From NCBI GenBank assembly GCA_009823395.1, contig CM020512.1, positions 9,249,405-9,313,404 of the forward strand: 64,000 bases of DNA, read 5' to 3'. Of the stretch, positions 8,674-21,968 are shown one piece after another. Position 1 is the stretch's first letter; every line of letters begins with the position of its first letter. This stretch comes from Thamnaconus septentrionalis (lineage: Eukaryota > Chordata > Actinopteri > Tetraodontiformes > Monacanthidae). Position numbers and translations under genes: made by a program. The notes beneath the pieces were generated by a model that was not told the origin of the DNA, ran no database searches, and saw only the letters and a list, made by a program, of their open reading frames with translations.

Positions 8674-11600
8674 AGCAGACACATGGTTGGTAGAAGGGTG
8701 ATTTAGAGGTGGCTCAGCGCTACAGCGCCGCATCGGGCTAGCCATCGTCGTTGCTAACTTTTTTTTTTTTTGCCAAGGACGCCCTGCACCCTGGTGCTTC
8801 ATTAGCGAAGGAAATCAGACGACATACCACGCAGATTGCATTTTTAAACGGGCCCCGCTTATCTCTGAACCGCGCTTGATTAGGCGTCCTTCTTAGCAAG
8901 AGGAGATTCTTCAAGAAGGGGAAGGAATTTGTTCGGCAAAAAGAGTTAATGATTCCGGGGATGCACACGCATGCACACAAACACACACACAAGAAGCAAA
9001 AACGCGCTGTTAGGGTACGACACCCTCAAAGCTCTCAAACAGCGTTTATGCTCGGTGCCGCCCGCAAATAGCTGTTGAATCCTCCTCGGAAAATAGTCCG
9101 TAATCACCGGTCCAAGGGAAAAAAAGGGGGGACAAAAGTCACTAAGCAGCCTTTAATTAGGCTGTTTCTTTGAAAGCCCAAAGCTGCCTCTGCTTGGCTC
9201 AGGCCACACTCATTATTGCCTGTCATCCCCCCCCCGATAATAAGAGAGTTGTTGTCCATTTTTGGCCAAAGCTAGAGAGCTAAAAGGGGGTATTTGCAGC
9301 CGGACAAATGAGCATCGGTTGATTGGAAAAGAGTGTTGACCTTGACAAATGCATGAAGAATAACAAGAAGCTCCGGTGGTCGTTATCGGGGGCCTGTAAT
9401 TTCTGCAATCACCGAACCGTGGGTGGAGTTGCAATAAAATCGGAAATTGAACACGGAGCATCGTCGGTTTATAAAATGCCAAAACCTCCATAACTCTTTC
9501 GAGAAAGGCAGATAATAAAAGAATGATACAGAAAGTTTGGTTGACACAGTATTAATTCAAAACATATAGATGCTTTACCACTTTATGTTCCAAGGATCAC
9601 AAAGTCTCCACCAATTGATTGCAATGGAATAAAGCAGAATTTATTTTTGGGTGCGGGAGTGGGGTTGGATGTCACAGCCCTTAAACATGATTTTCCACTG
9701 GTTGGGGACAATGGAAATAAATTTTAGGCATTTTTGATAGAAATCAGAAAGAACATTGAAAAGTGAAGCGCTCCGCTTCGAGCACTGGAGACAAGGACGG
9801 AAAACTGAAGCGAACCACGTGGATGTCTCCCCCTCTGGAATCCCTTATTTCATCCTGTTATGGCCCAGAGTGACTAAAGACTGTCCAAACACAATCAAAA
9901 AACAGGCCGGGACCCCAGCATGGGAAAAGGAAAAAAAAAAAAAGGAAGTGTAATTGAGAAACGGGCCACTCGGGGCATCTTGTGCGCCTGTCGAGCGGAG
10001 GCCCACTTGGCAGGAGCTCATTCCCTGCCAATGCTTCAATTTTGCGTTTGTTACTGACGGCACTCCCCGGGGGAAGCTCCTCGCTGACAGACAAAATAAA
10101 ACTCCTGAAGTGGAATCTGATTTGAGCTAAGATGGTGGGAGGCCTCGGGAGGTGGGGGGAGAGGAGTGGGTGAGGGTGGGAGGGGCCAGTCGTTTGCCTC
10201 CAGAAGAACTCAACCTCCCCGACCCGACGAAGCGAGCGAGTTAGCGTAGCGCTCCAATCGGCCGTCAGACAGAACGCTTGTGTGTTTTTTTTTTGTTCCT
10301 GCCCGACTCTTTTCCAGTGTTCTTGACAGTAAGCCCGACTTGGACGGAGGCAGAATTAATTATAACACCTGGGCCTATCTTAATTAAATCATTTCACATC
10401 ACAGATTTCGCACAACAGACAAAAAAAAAGAACCATCTAGCTTATCTCCTCAGGTGGTGTAACAGCCCCAGTGTGTCTCGCCTCAACTTATCAAAAGGTG
10501 CTCTCCAAAGTTGCCCGTCCAGGATTAGGGTTCGCAAAGACACACACGAACACACACACAAACACACACACACATGCACACATGAGCTGTCATGTCCGGC
10601 TTTAAACAGTGAACAGCTTGTTAGCGCCGCCGCTAGCGCCGCCGCCGCTGTTGTTGTTGCAGAGGGGGAGAGAGGAAGGAGAAGCACAAGGAGCAGCTTC
10701 GACTTTATCAGCTGCAAAAGTTTGTTGCCCTTTGTGATTACACACACACAGTGTTTCCAGCCACACAACTGAACTCTGCTTCCCCACCTTGGCCGCCGTT
10801 AGCAACCCGTCTCTCCTTTCTTTCTCATCTGTAGGCACAGCAGATGTTTACTCTTGGGGGTTACATAGAGGTCCAAAAACTTCCGGGAACTTTCTGGAAG
10901 CTGTCTACTGCGGGGAATTTTTGGGAGTGGAACAGGATAACAAACAAAATATTATTACGAACAAAGCTAGCTAACATGCCGCCAGTTAGCTTAGAATTTC
11001 AACAGAATTGCATTAGGAAGGGTTGAGCATTTCTGATCAAACAAGCCGTCCAGCTCAATGAATGCATTTATTTTTGGGCTAGCTTGTCGTAAAACAGATC
11101 ATTGGACGTTTACATTTGAAGGGGCTGATTAATTTTGGTGAACTTCCAAAAACATTCTGGGATTTGAAGGATGTTCCAAGTTAGGGAGGATTCTGGCTGG
11201 CTGAGTCATATACCAAATGAAAACATACATTTTTGCTTTACTGACTACGGATTTCTTTCTTCAATTAATTTTGAACTACGACTTACATTTTGGTATGATC
11301 ACAGCATCAAAGTTGAGCTAGCTGGTCCCCTGATTAGATTAGACTAGACTCTCACATTGTCAATGAAATGATCTTGATTGTGGAATTACTTTATGCTTGT
11401 GCCTGTTGTGTATCAAATCCCATTCATCATGATAGCCATAATTACTCTAATACATAAAACCTAATGACTGTACATATAATTTGGCTCAGACGCAGCGCTG
11501 TGGCTTCAACAGTCCTGCCGTTGAGAATTCAAGAAATTGTGTAAGCGATGGAGGAAAGCGCTGAATTTGCCCTTTGACTGGTTTGCAACCCAGTTTTCTT

Positions 11601-12457
11601 TTCTTTTTGTGTTGTTGTCGTTGTTGTCCATAAGCGAAGGTGAAGGGCAAAAAAAGTCCTGGTCGAATGCTGTCAAGTCGCACGTCTAGTAACCACATCC
11701 TTGACAGCGTTCCCAATCGCCTCACTTCACTCCAGCTTACTCGGTATTGATCCGCTCAGACAGGTGAGAGGCAGCGGTTTAAGGGTTGAGAAAACATAAT
11801 TATTATTAGCACCAGCAAAGAAGAGGTGAATTCAAGCGGGTCAGAGCTGTAAAGTGAAGCAATATTTACTTCTTCTTTTTTTTTTATCCCGGTTGACACA
11901 GAGCGTCAGCACTGCGGGTCCGCTTTGATACGACCCCCCACCACCGCCGGCTGTGTTTGCGACCCCCAGGCAGCGATCGTTGATGCAGGTTAATCCGGGA
12001 CCCCGGACCTTGTAAAGATCAGCGCATTCTTTGAAGTGGACGGGCGGCACGCTGAGCTATCTGTAGCTTTTATCTGGAAGCTGTCAGCCAGCATCCAGCC
12101 CGATAGCGGCGTCTGTTGTTTAGATTTTTTTTTCCCCCTTCGTCTTGCATTCTACGCAGGCTGTGCAGGAAGTGTGAGTGCTGATCGGCCGGTGTTGTAG
12201 TCCTGGTACCTCCAACAGCTGCTTTGCATTAACTACCCAAAGGCAGATGGATTACAGGAGGTTTCAGGTCTGAAGCATCTTGCAGATCCGTCTTGAAAAG
12301 ATCTCCACTGACTGTTTTGTTCAACCCATCATTCTCCGGCTAGCACCTTTGAAGCTACTGCCAGGATTGAGTTATGAAAAACAGAAATCGACTCAAAGTG
12401 CGATGTTGGGTGATTTCATACAAACTGGATGACATTTCCTCAATAAAAGATGAGTTT

Positions 12458-12478
12458 AAAAAAAAAAAAAAAAAAAAA
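12458..12478. repeat. Poly(A) tract
   Basis: A 21-base homopolymer, with a shorter poly(T) about 50 bases later. Confidence 0.9.
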
Positions 12479-13090
12479 GCAAAACGGCCAGATAGACACT
12501 TGGACAAATGGATGTGACATGCAATTTTTTTTTTTTTTTAAATTCCATCAGTTGATCACAGGAGGAGCGTTTCTCTTTGATGAGCGAAATGTGATAGACG
12601 TGATTGTTGCCAACCGGCCAGATAATGACTGACAGCTGCAGGATTTAGCGTGACGTCACCGCTTCCTGCCTCACTTTCCTCCAGTGATTGCAATGAGCCT
12701 CGGTCACATGAAAATCTAGCATCCACATATCCCCCGTTTTGCCTTCCGTAAATGAGAAAATCATTACATCATCATCACCATCAAGCTTGCTTTTTTTTTT
12801 TTGGGAGACGGTTAAGGGAGAGAAAATTCATTTTTCGCCTGGCGGAACTCCTTGGAAACATGGAATGAAATGAGCGTGCAAAATGTGCAGAATAGATAAA
12901 TAAATAGAAGGCGGTATGAAGCCATGTGAGCTAATTAATTGTTTCTAGCCGCTCATTGAAGCTCTTATCGCTCAGTGTGGCGTTTTTGAAAGCAGCCGCC
13001 CATCTCGCGCTATTGTTAAGTATTGGAAGTAATTAGCATGTAGGCCGGCCGGATGTCACCTCCTATGAAAGCTCCACGTTCCCTCCATGC

Positions 13091-13130
13091 TTTTTTCTTT
13101 TTTTTTCTTTTCTTTTTTTCTTTTTTTTTT
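13091..13130. repeat. T-rich tract with single C interruptions
   Basis: 40 bases of T with four isolated C. Confidence 0.85.
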
Positions 13131-14455
13131 GTTCCTCTTCAAATTTTATTCCGCCCTCGTTAGCGCAGCGCCGAGTTATTTGGCGTCGACCGGCTTGTTG
13201 TGCACTTTGGGTTGTGATGGGCAGGCGCTAATTTAATTGTTGGGTGGCAATGTCGGAAAATTAAGCGCGGCGACAAGTGGAACGGCTCCAGCCAATTCCA
13301 CCGTCAGGTTGTTAATTAAGGAAAAATAAAGTGGCTCGCCGCCGCGGCGACGTCTTGCACGACAATATTGTGCTTGATATCCCGCTATTAGCACGCGTCG
13401 CGCTCATTGTTTTGCCTTTTCTTTCTTTTCTTTTTTCTCTCTTAGCCCCGCAGCGACAACGCACGGGCCCTTCACGGTCACACCAGATGTGTGCGCGTGT
13501 GTGTGCGTTCTGCAAAGATTGCTGCAAAAACCGCCGTCTCTGGCTGGTTGCGTGTCAGGCAGACACACAGACGAGTTCTTCTCTTCCTTCCTCTTCAGCA
13601 TTTCAGCCCTTTTGGCTCCTTGTTTTTCCTTCGCTCAGCCAGATACAGTGTTTACAGATAGCTGTTGAACCTCAGGATATACGCGCGACACACACACACT
13701 CACTCACATTGCCATACCGAACAACCCCCCCCACCCACCCCCAACATCCTATTTTCACAGTTTCTATCAACTTTTTTTTATTTTTTTATCCCCATGTGTT
13801 TGTGTGTTCCTGCTCTGGGAAGAAGCTTTGTGAAAGACTCGAGTTCTTCGTATAAAGGGAGGAAACCTTCCACCCTCAACATGACCCAGGCTTCTCCTCC
13901 TCCCCAGGAAGTTAGACCAAAGCACGCACACGCACACACACACACTTGGGATCCAAGCACCACCATGTTTTCTTCCCACCCTGCTCTTATAAACCCAGAC
14001 ACCAGCAGTAGTGCAGCACACGTTCAGGGACCATATTTCACACATCCAACCATCTGGAGAGAAAATAAAAAAGCAAGGAAGAGGAACCAATCAGATTTCT
14101 TCCCGACCTGCTCATTGGTCGGTTCGGTTTTCCTCCATGGGAAAGAGTTTTAAAGAAGCTGCCGTGAGATTTCAGCCTTGTAATGTGCAACTTCACTCAT
14201 TAAAAGTCAACGTCCCAACAGTGAGACGAGCTGCACAATAGATGCCACCAAAAAAATCACGTCTCATATCTTGCTTGTTTCTCTCAGGCTTCCTGCCAGT
14301 CATTGTTACTATAACAACCTGACGTGACATAACCAATCCACAGTATCCATTCAACCACACAGACTTGACTCGCCGCTCTAGATTTTCATTGTGGATGGTT
14401 GGTTGTTTTGCTCTGGACGGAAAAACCGAATTGCGTCCTCCCTGCAGTAACACTT

Positions 14456-14473
14456 GCAGCCAGTAGGGGGCCA
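14456..14473 (+). promoter_or_regulatory. CTCF-like motif
   Basis: gcagccagtagggggcca matches the CCASYAGRKGGC-type core. Motif match only. Confidence 0.35.
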
Positions 14474-14630
14474 AGTTCCATCGTCGTCATCGTCATTAAT
14501 CATGAACGGTTGCAGGTGTCGCCATGCAGCGAACGGACGGCGGACTAATGACCACTCACCTCCTTACAGGAGCTCAGAGCCGAGCCTACGTCTGCGTGGG
14601 TGTTTGGAATATACTGTGTGTGCTCATACA

Positions 14631-14665
14631 GTATATATATATATTTATATACATTTATATACATA
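14631..14665. repeat. AT-rich (TA)n-like tract
   Basis: Imperfect TATA/TTATATAC repeats. Confidence 0.75.
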
Positions 14666-16426
14666 CCGCACCATTGTCCATTGTGACAACTCAGTGACAA
14701 AGTGGCCTCGTCAGTGTGCGAGTGACACTGTTAACACCTGGTTAGCGTTATAACCCCACCTACACACACACACACACATAGATTCAGCCTATACTATAGC
14801 ACGCTAACCGCCTCCCTCTGGCTGAGCCTAAACAAGATTTATTGCGGCAGGGAGCGATACAGAAGGAGCCAAATGTAATAATATAGCCGCAGCGCCTCTG
14901 TTTGTCTCCCTCCTCCGACACAAATAAACACATACAAGCTCCCCGCGCAGTCCATATATATATACTGTATTATGTGCTGCATTGAAATGTCAGGCCAGCC
15001 AGGGGTGTGTTTGAGGGTAATAATCATATTAAAGTGTCGACTCGGGTGTCTAACGTAATGTTTTTGCGTGTATCCGTCCCGCTCCATTGATGTCATGTGT
15101 CACATCGGTGACTGTGGGAACTGTTTTTTTTTTTTTTCTTTTAATTTGGTGTTTGTCGTTGTTGTTTCCTGTGTGTGGCTGAGCAGTTAGCAGCAGACAC
15201 GCAGTAGCAGCCGCAGTTGATTCAGTTTATTCTCCGCGATCCTCCGCACGGATCGCTGCGAGTGGCGCGCAAACAGCCGCTTGTCCAGAGCAGGATGCGA
15301 CTGTCAGACGAACAAGACATTTCCCAGGGAGACGCACCAGAGCAGCACGCTGATAGCGCTAATCTAGAGGAAGAAATGTCAGCAATGAAGACGAGTTCAC
15401 GTGCATGTTTTTTCATTTTATTTTCTGAAAAACACACGTTTGTCTAACTTTTAAATTACCAGCAGTGTTTTGAAATAACAATTATTTCATGATTTGAAAA
15501 TATCATCTACACGCCGTCAGGACACGTTGGCTAATCAGAGAAAAGTGGGAGTGGCAATAAAAGTCTAAATAGGCAATGAAGGCAAGTAACCGACCTGATT
15601 ATTAGACTAGAGTAGCGTGAAGCTAATAGAGAGTGAGAAGTGCCATCAGACGGCTCTCGTCAGCGTGGTTGGAGAGTTGACGTATGTTTTTTTTTTTTTT
15701 CCCTGGACACGAGTAAACAAGAAAAGTGTAGCTAGAAAAGTTCAAATCACAGTTAAAATATATAAAACAGTATAAAACCAATTAAAGGTTAAAATGTCAT
15801 CTGACGGCTTTCGTCTTTACTGTAGGAGAATCACTGTAACATAACTGTTACATATGCATAATAGTTCTGGTCTCAGAGGCTTGAATAGCACATATATATT
15901 TTTTAGTGACCTAAAAACAGTTTCATCTGGACAACATGGAGCGAAAAAAATTTAATGCGAGCAAAAAACAACAACAAAAAAAAAGCCCACCACCCACGCC
16001 AGTGCGGACGCGGCCTCGGTTTACATTCTTCACGTGAGGCGTGCACAACACCTGCGCCCGTTTCTTCGGCGCATGTGGCCGTAAAAAAACTGCCGCGCTG
16101 AATAATATGCAAATAAAAGAGGAGCGCGGCCGTATGGGGCGAAATATAAATTGGGCTTAAGTGGTCAGCATTCACGCCGGTGAGATAAACAGCCGTTCCA
16201 TTTAAGAATGAAATTTGTCTCGGAGGGAGGTCCGACTCGGAGTCGCAGGTGGGAAGCGGGGGGGAAAAAAATAACACAAAACAAAACAAACGGCCGCCAC
16301 ATCGAGGGAGAGCGCAGTCGATTTATTTTTGCATATGTTTGGTTTTGTTGTGTGTGGTTTTTTTCATTTGCCTGCCTCTGGTTGCAGCCAGTGGCTCCAG
16401 CCGTCGACTGGACTGAGCAGAATTCA

Positions 16427-16452
16427 AGCAGCAGCAGCAGCAGCAGCAGCAG
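16427..16452. repeat. (AGC)n tract
   Basis: About eight or nine AGC units. Confidence 0.9.
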
Positions 16453-16698
16453 ATTTTGTTTCACTGCAATATTTTTTAACTCACCGTTACATGACATCAT
16501 CCTCGCGGTTCCTCGACCGCACACACCAGCCAACTGTGTGCGTGTTGTGTGCGTGTGTGTGTGCATGACGGAGAACAAATGCACAGTGCGCTTGGTATTC
16601 CAGCGGCCTCGCACATCTGCCCGTTCGCTCATTTCCATAATGAAATTGAGAGTGGGAAGGAGAGAGAGAGAGGAAGGGGGAGCGAGGGAGGAAGGAGG

Positions 16699-16732
16699 GA
16701 GGAGGAGGAGGAGGAGGAGGAGGAGGAGGAGT
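16699..16732. repeat. (GGA)n tract
   Basis: About eleven GGA units in a longer purine-rich block from 16655. Confidence 0.9.
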
Positions 16733-17045
16733 AGAGAAATGGAATGGGAATGAGGAAGTGGCCGCCGTCCCGACGCGTCGGCTCTCTTTCTGCTGCTGCT
16801 TTTTTATTATTTGTCCTCTTTTTCCCCTCGTCTCATGTCGTCCAATGACGACGTCTGGACGTGGCTGTTTTTTTCCCCTGCTTTTTTCCCCTCTTTCTCT
16901 GTTTCCACAAACTGCCAGCAGCATGGCGGGGAAATCGCAAAACAGGAAGTCCCTCCCCACACCTCCCCGCACCTCCCCCAGAACACATCAGAGGTTTGTT
17001 TCCCACCGTAATAAGGCAGCGTGTGCCGGCTGGTGTCAGCCGCCT

Positions 17046-17068
17046 CCGCCGCCGCCGCCGCCGCCGCC
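17046..17068. repeat. (CCG)n tract
   Basis: About seven units. Confidence 0.85.
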
Positions 17069-17502
17069 CGCCGCTCCTCCGAGGCCAGTTTGTTTTTGTT
17101 TCGGCCGGGAGTCTCCCGCCGTCCCTGCGGTGGCGCTGTGCAGTCGGGTAATTAGGGGTCAGCGTCACCGCAGGCAGGCTCGGTGAAAGTGTGCGAAATT
17201 TGTCACAGGAAGCTGCAGCGGTGGATTTTATTTTGTTTTGTTTACCCCTTGCGGTTTTGCTTTTTTGCATTCTGGGTTCAGAGATTTTTTTTTTTTTTAG
17301 ATTGGAAGAAGTGATTGCGGTTGTTTGTAGACAATGAAAAAACAGCAGACATCAGGGGGGAAAAATGGATACGTAAGACATCGATGAACGTCTAACTATG
17401 ACATCAGAGGACTCGGTGGCAGCCGCAGTTCAGAAGACTTCGGAATTGACTGTCGACCCCGGACTTTGCAAACAAGCAAATGAAAAATCCAGATTCAAAC
17501 GT

Positions 17503-17628
17503 TTCTTCTTCTTCTTCTTCTTCTTCTTCTTCTTCTTCTTCTTCTTCTTCTTCTTCTTCTTCTTCTTCTTCTTCTTCTTCTTCTTCTTCTTCTTCTTCTT
17601 CTTCTTCTTCTTCTTCTTCTTCTTCTTC
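17503..17628. repeat. Perfect (TTC)42 microsatellite
   Basis: 126 bases of uninterrupted TTC (GAA on the other strand), the longest perfect trinucleotide array in the window. Its overlapping open frames (poly-Phe, poly-Ser, poly-Glu, poly-Lys) are artefacts. Confidence 0.98.
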
Positions 17629-18247
17629 AGGCAAACTCTGCTTCTTCTTTGTTCAAAACAAACCACTAGTTTTGCATTGTCTTTTTTTTCTTATCGTTTC
17701 CGAGGCCTGTAAAGAAAAATACCTGCTTCCTTTGGCGCCGACTCAAACTGTGAACACACTCGCACATAAACAGGCGCCTGATGAAGAATAATTGCGCCGT
17801 TTTCTTGACTTCTTTTCATCAACAATTCAACAGTTCTTTTGACAGACAGCCACCGGGGATGCGCGGAGGCTTGCGAACGTCGCGAGACGAGAGAACGGCG
17901 CTGAAAGAAAAAGACAACGGGCAACTTTAATATTTTCTCTCGCAACTTTGAGTCTCACGATTCAGTAGAAAAAGGAAAATCTGAGGCTGTTTGTGCAGAA
18001 ACCCCAGTGCATGCGGCGAATCGTACATCTTCTACACATAGATTTCTGCTGTTCAATCTCCCTGACAATCGATGCAAGCGTGAGCACACGTGCGAGCGCA
18101 CACACACTCGCTCACACTGGCGCATCTGTAGGCGGCAAAGGTGAAGTGTTTTATGTACGTGTCTGACTTGATGTACGGGCCGACGTCTCGAGTGTCAAAC
18201 CCACGCACACGTGGCCGCCGCTGCTCTGCGTCGAGGTGAGTTCACGT

Positions 18248-18280
18248 CTCGGCTCGGCTCGGCTCGGCTCGGCTCGGCTC
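18248..18280. repeat. (GGCTC)n pentanucleotide repeat
   Basis: Six or more GGCTC units in tandem. Confidence 0.9.
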
Positions 18281-18476
18281 GACTGGGTTTTCCGCTGTGC
18301 GAGTCGCTCCAACGTGTAGCTCGCATTAAGAGCCGAGCGCCGGACGGCTCCCGCCGCGCTGGAGCAATTCATCGCCCAGCGGAGCTCCTTCATCTCCAAA
18401 AGTGTCTGAGGTTATCAGGCGCCACTCCGGGTTTTAATCCCGCTGCGTCTGTTATCACTTCGCTTATTAAATTTAT

Positions 18477-18483
<7 letters not shown>

Positions 18484-18508
<25 letters not shown>
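18484..18508. repeat. (TA)n microsatellite
   Basis: About 12 units followed by poly(T). Confidence 0.9.
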
Positions 18509-18517
<9 letters not shown>

Positions 18518-19000
18518 GTATATTAAAGGCCCTTGAATCGCTCCATCAAGATGTGTCGTCTCGATTCGAGGGCCCGACTGTAACTCCAGATCCTTCCACT
18601 GATGTTCCGATGTTCAGATATCGGCCTGATAGTTTGGATCACTGTTTAATCAGCTGCGCGCAGAGATTAATGTCTGAGGCGTTTTTTTGGTTTTTTTAAA
18701 CTTGATCTGGAGGATTTTATTTCTTTTTTGGAAGGTTTTTCTTCCTCCTCTCGTTTTTCTTCTTTTTCATCTGCTTCCTTTTAATCTCTCTGCCTCGTCC
18801 AAACTAAACACACAACTTGACGCTACGCAAACACAGACACTAGCAGAGCGGCCACACACCTAAATGCACGCACGTGCACGTACACACACACACACACACA
18901 CATACATACACTCGCACAAAAAAGACCCCCGACTGTGGCAACAACCTAGCAGGTGAGCTTGTGTCTGCAGGAAGCGTTGTAGTGAATAATGAGAGTCAAG

Positions 19001-19002
<2 letters not shown>

Positions 19003-19036
<34 letters not shown>
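19003..19036. repeat. (GT)n microsatellite
   Basis: 17 units. Confidence 0.95.
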
Positions 19037-19039
<3 letters not shown>

Positions 19040-19594
19040 TCAGTCCGTGACTCGTGGATGTAGCTCATGGCCGGCTGCTCTGAGAAGGAAATGGGAGAAC
19101 AAATCGATGCTGCTGCTGTGGAGGAGGTTGACTGTGTGTCTCTGGATGTCGACGCCCGGCTGTGTAGCGCCGTCTCCCAACCTGTGGGACCGGAACCTGT
19201 TACTTCGATAAAGTCGCATCTCGACTACAGCGACTGAATTCTTGCACAGCCACCTCGAAAAAGTTCCCGGCTGATTCCTTTCAACCTGGTCAGGGTGCGG
19301 CAGAACCAATCGGCATCATTTTTTTTTTTTTTTGGGGGGACCTCCAGCCTGTAACAGGAAGTGGCTGTAAAGCAGAGCCCGTATGGTCAGTTTTGTCAGC
19401 GGTGGTTGGCATTCATGGTTAGTAGATTAGAAATGGAAAGAAGTGATGGAAAGATGAACGCGGAGGGAAGTCTGGTGTGGCGGGAAAGAAATCTGATTGG
19501 CTCAGGTTGAAGGACACACCCAGTGGAAAAGGGTGCGGAGTCCCGCCTCCTCCGCCCTGTGAATTTTAAGTTCCCGCCCTTTCAGCAGCTTGAA

Positions 19595-19609
19595 CCCCCC
19601 CCCCCCCCC
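19595..19609. repeat. Poly(C) tract
   Basis: A 15-base C homopolymer. Confidence 0.85.
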
Positions 19610-20174
19610 AAAATAAAACCAAAACAAAACAAATCAGTTCCTTTGATTGATCTTTTCCCCTCTGGTGGACTCACTGTGTAGTCGCTGCATTTGCAACCAT
19701 GATCTTGCATTTAGAACCCGAGAGCCGCGTCAGAGCCCTCAGAGAGCCGCTGCGTCTCCTCCAGTTCAAAGACAGATTTTTATTTTTTTTATGTGCCGGC
19801 AGAAACGTCACTCCTGCGCGAGCATAGGAAAAAAAAAAAAAATAACAGAAAGTGCAATTACCTCAGCGGCGTGCTGCGTTCATCTGACGCCACGCTAAGA
19901 TTCAATCACTCCCTCCTCCCGAGCCCCCACCGCTTCCATTATAGCCGAGAGGAGCAGGGATTGGTTTGGGTGATGATGTGAAGCTTCCTACTTTTGTTTT
20001 TCTATCAGATGTTTTTTTTTTCTTCTTTTTTTTTTTTCCCCTCCCCTCGGTCGGTCAGTCGGTCGGTGTTCGGGACGCACCTCCGAACCGGTTCTGTCCT
20101 TGTTCTGAGCTCCTGTTAGACCGCCTGCGTGTCGCATGGGGAACAAGACAGTGGCAGGGCCAGATGGCAGCCAG

Positions 20175-20175
<1 letters not shown>

Positions 20176-20207
<32 letters not shown>
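20176..20207. repeat. (CA)n microsatellite
   Basis: About 16 units. Confidence 0.95.
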
Positions 20208-20210
<3 letters not shown>

Positions 20211-20330
20211 TGACTTCCTTGTCCTAGGGCAGTGTTAGATTGGTCACAGTCGTCCGCCATCCCTGCAAAAGATGAGATATGGTGCTGGAGATGAGAGGCG
20301 GCTAGCTTAAGGCAGCGGCTCCACACACAC

Positions 20331-20336
20331 TCCCAC

Positions 20337-20397
<61 letters not shown>

Positions 20398-20414
20398 CAC
20401 ATATATAGATATAC
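20331..20414. repeat. Compound (CA)n(TA)n microsatellite
   Basis: A CA array passing into a TA array with ATTTATAT and ATATAGAT interruptions. Confidence 0.9.
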
Positions 20415-20871
20415 AATGGCATTATTATGCATCGGCACACACGGGCCGTGCAGGTAAACAAAGCCGTGTTTGTCAACTTGAGAGGCAGACGGCGTGCAGT
20501 CCGTCCCTCCCTGCTGCTCGCTGACCACACATGAATTCTGCGAAAACGACGCAAACTGCCTCGTGTCTGCTCGTGTCTGGTCTATTTTTTTCTTCTTCTC
20601 CTCTTTTAGTAGAGTGCATCAACCTTACATAGAGAGAACGCTACAAGCAGGGCCGGAGGATTTACCCTGGATCGTTGAAAGGATCTCGGTGCATCAAGAC
20701 ACAATTGATCGCTAAACAGATTTTTTTTTTTTTGGTTTTGTTTTGTTTTGTTTTCTCAAAATCGCCCAACAGCAGAGTGGAGAATCATCACTCTCCTTAA
20801 AGTACAGAGTTGAAGACTTTTTAGATTAGATCACTTCCTTGTATCGTGCATATTAATAACATATATAGATA

Positions 20872-20903
20872 GAAAGAGAGGGAGAGGGAGAGAGAGAGAG
20901 AGA
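20872..20903. repeat. (GA)n tract
   Basis: Imperfect, with a few GG interruptions. Confidence 0.85.
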
Positions 20904-21486
20904 AATTATGTCATTAATATGCATGAACACACTTTGGCGAAAGCAGGTAAACAAAATGCAATTTGTCGCTGTGAAACCAACTTCAGAACCTGAAGACTTG
21001 AAAACCTTTTTTTTATTCTATAAAAAAGTATATATACGTATGAATGTATAATTTCCTGATGTCTGCGAACATTAATACGCTGATGAAGAATTATGTTCCT
21101 GTCCACCACTCGGCAGCACCCCCCTGCCCCCCGGCCACACGGGGGGATCGCGCCCTGTCTGGATTTTACAAACAGCCATGCATATTTAAATCTCGGCGAT
21201 GCCCCTTTGAGAAACGTCTTCAATTTTTTAAAAGTCACAATCTGCGCCGTCCGTACAAGTAAATTCCTCTTTCCGTCCACCTCCCTTGAGCCGTCCATTG
21301 ATTTAAGGCGGTTGAATTATTCATTTAGCGATTGCGGCGGCTAAACACCGGCGGATAGGTTTGGGTTTTTTTTGGGGGGGGTGTGGGTCACTTTTAAAAG
21401 AATGTTTGTTAATTTTTTACACGTCTGATAGATGGAGGATGAAGCCGAACGTCTTGAGCAAAACTTGGATTGACTGAGGAGAGAGC

Positions 21487-21522
21487 AGCAGCTAGCAGCT
21501 AGCAGCAGCTAGCTGCTAGCTG
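21487..21522. repeat. AGCTAGC-rich inverted and direct repeat
   Basis: Repeated CAGCTAG units followed by their complement. The 14-base agcagctagctgct is perfectly self-complementary, giving a potential hairpin. Confidence 0.7.
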
Positions 21523-21932
21523 ACCTTTAGCTACCAGAAATAACAGAAGAAAACTACAGTGGCCAGCACTGTGAAGGTGTTTTTCTAAAAAGATTCATTT
21601 CTTCACGTCAATTTGTTAAACGCAGTGCCAGAAGTCGACGGAAACTCTGAAGCTGAAGTTGTCACCAGTTCATAGCGGAACCGCTGGGAATTTTTTGCGA
21701 TGTCCTGGTTAGCAATACGGTGAGAAATATGCGGCCATGTTAGTTCAGCTCTCACGACTTCGCCCTTCGACACGGTCGGGTATAAATAAAAGGGACAGTT
21801 GGGCCGTGTTCACGGAGCCTTGGGGAGGAAGAGGAGGATTTGAGGAGGCCGGAGGATCGCCGTCCTGGGAACTCTGCCGTGATTCCGGCCATTTCTATCA
21901 CCAAACACATTATGCTAATGGCCAGAGTCGAG

Positions 21933-21968
21933 ACCGCCGCCGCCGCCGCCGCCGCCGCCGCTGCTGCT
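21933..21968. repeat. (CCG)n/(CTG)n tract
   Basis: About ten CCG units ending in CTG units. Confidence 0.9.

Larger units (their letters stand above)
6699..17502 (+). other. agrn intron 2, left part: no gene recognised
   Basis: Starts at the gtgagt donor of exon 2. It holds CTC, CGG and CAG trinucleotide tracts, many A or T homopolymers and AT microsatellites. There are also longer non-repetitive stretches (roughly 8300-8640, 9000-9900, 10900-12450, 12550-13080, 15200-16250). Several of those carry TAATTA or TTAATTAA motifs, for example 10350-10400 and 12930-12945. A CTCF-like motif lies at 14456-14473. The open frames here are short and show no recognisable family. Confidence 0.75.

Noticed and set aside
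11900..11925. REST/RE1-like site (TCAGCACTGCGG) as a neural control element
   Set aside because: Only the left half fits; the right half of the consensus is missing.
17398..17712. Poly-Phe, poly-Ser, poly-Glu and poly-Lys frames
   Set aside because: All are translations of the TTC array.
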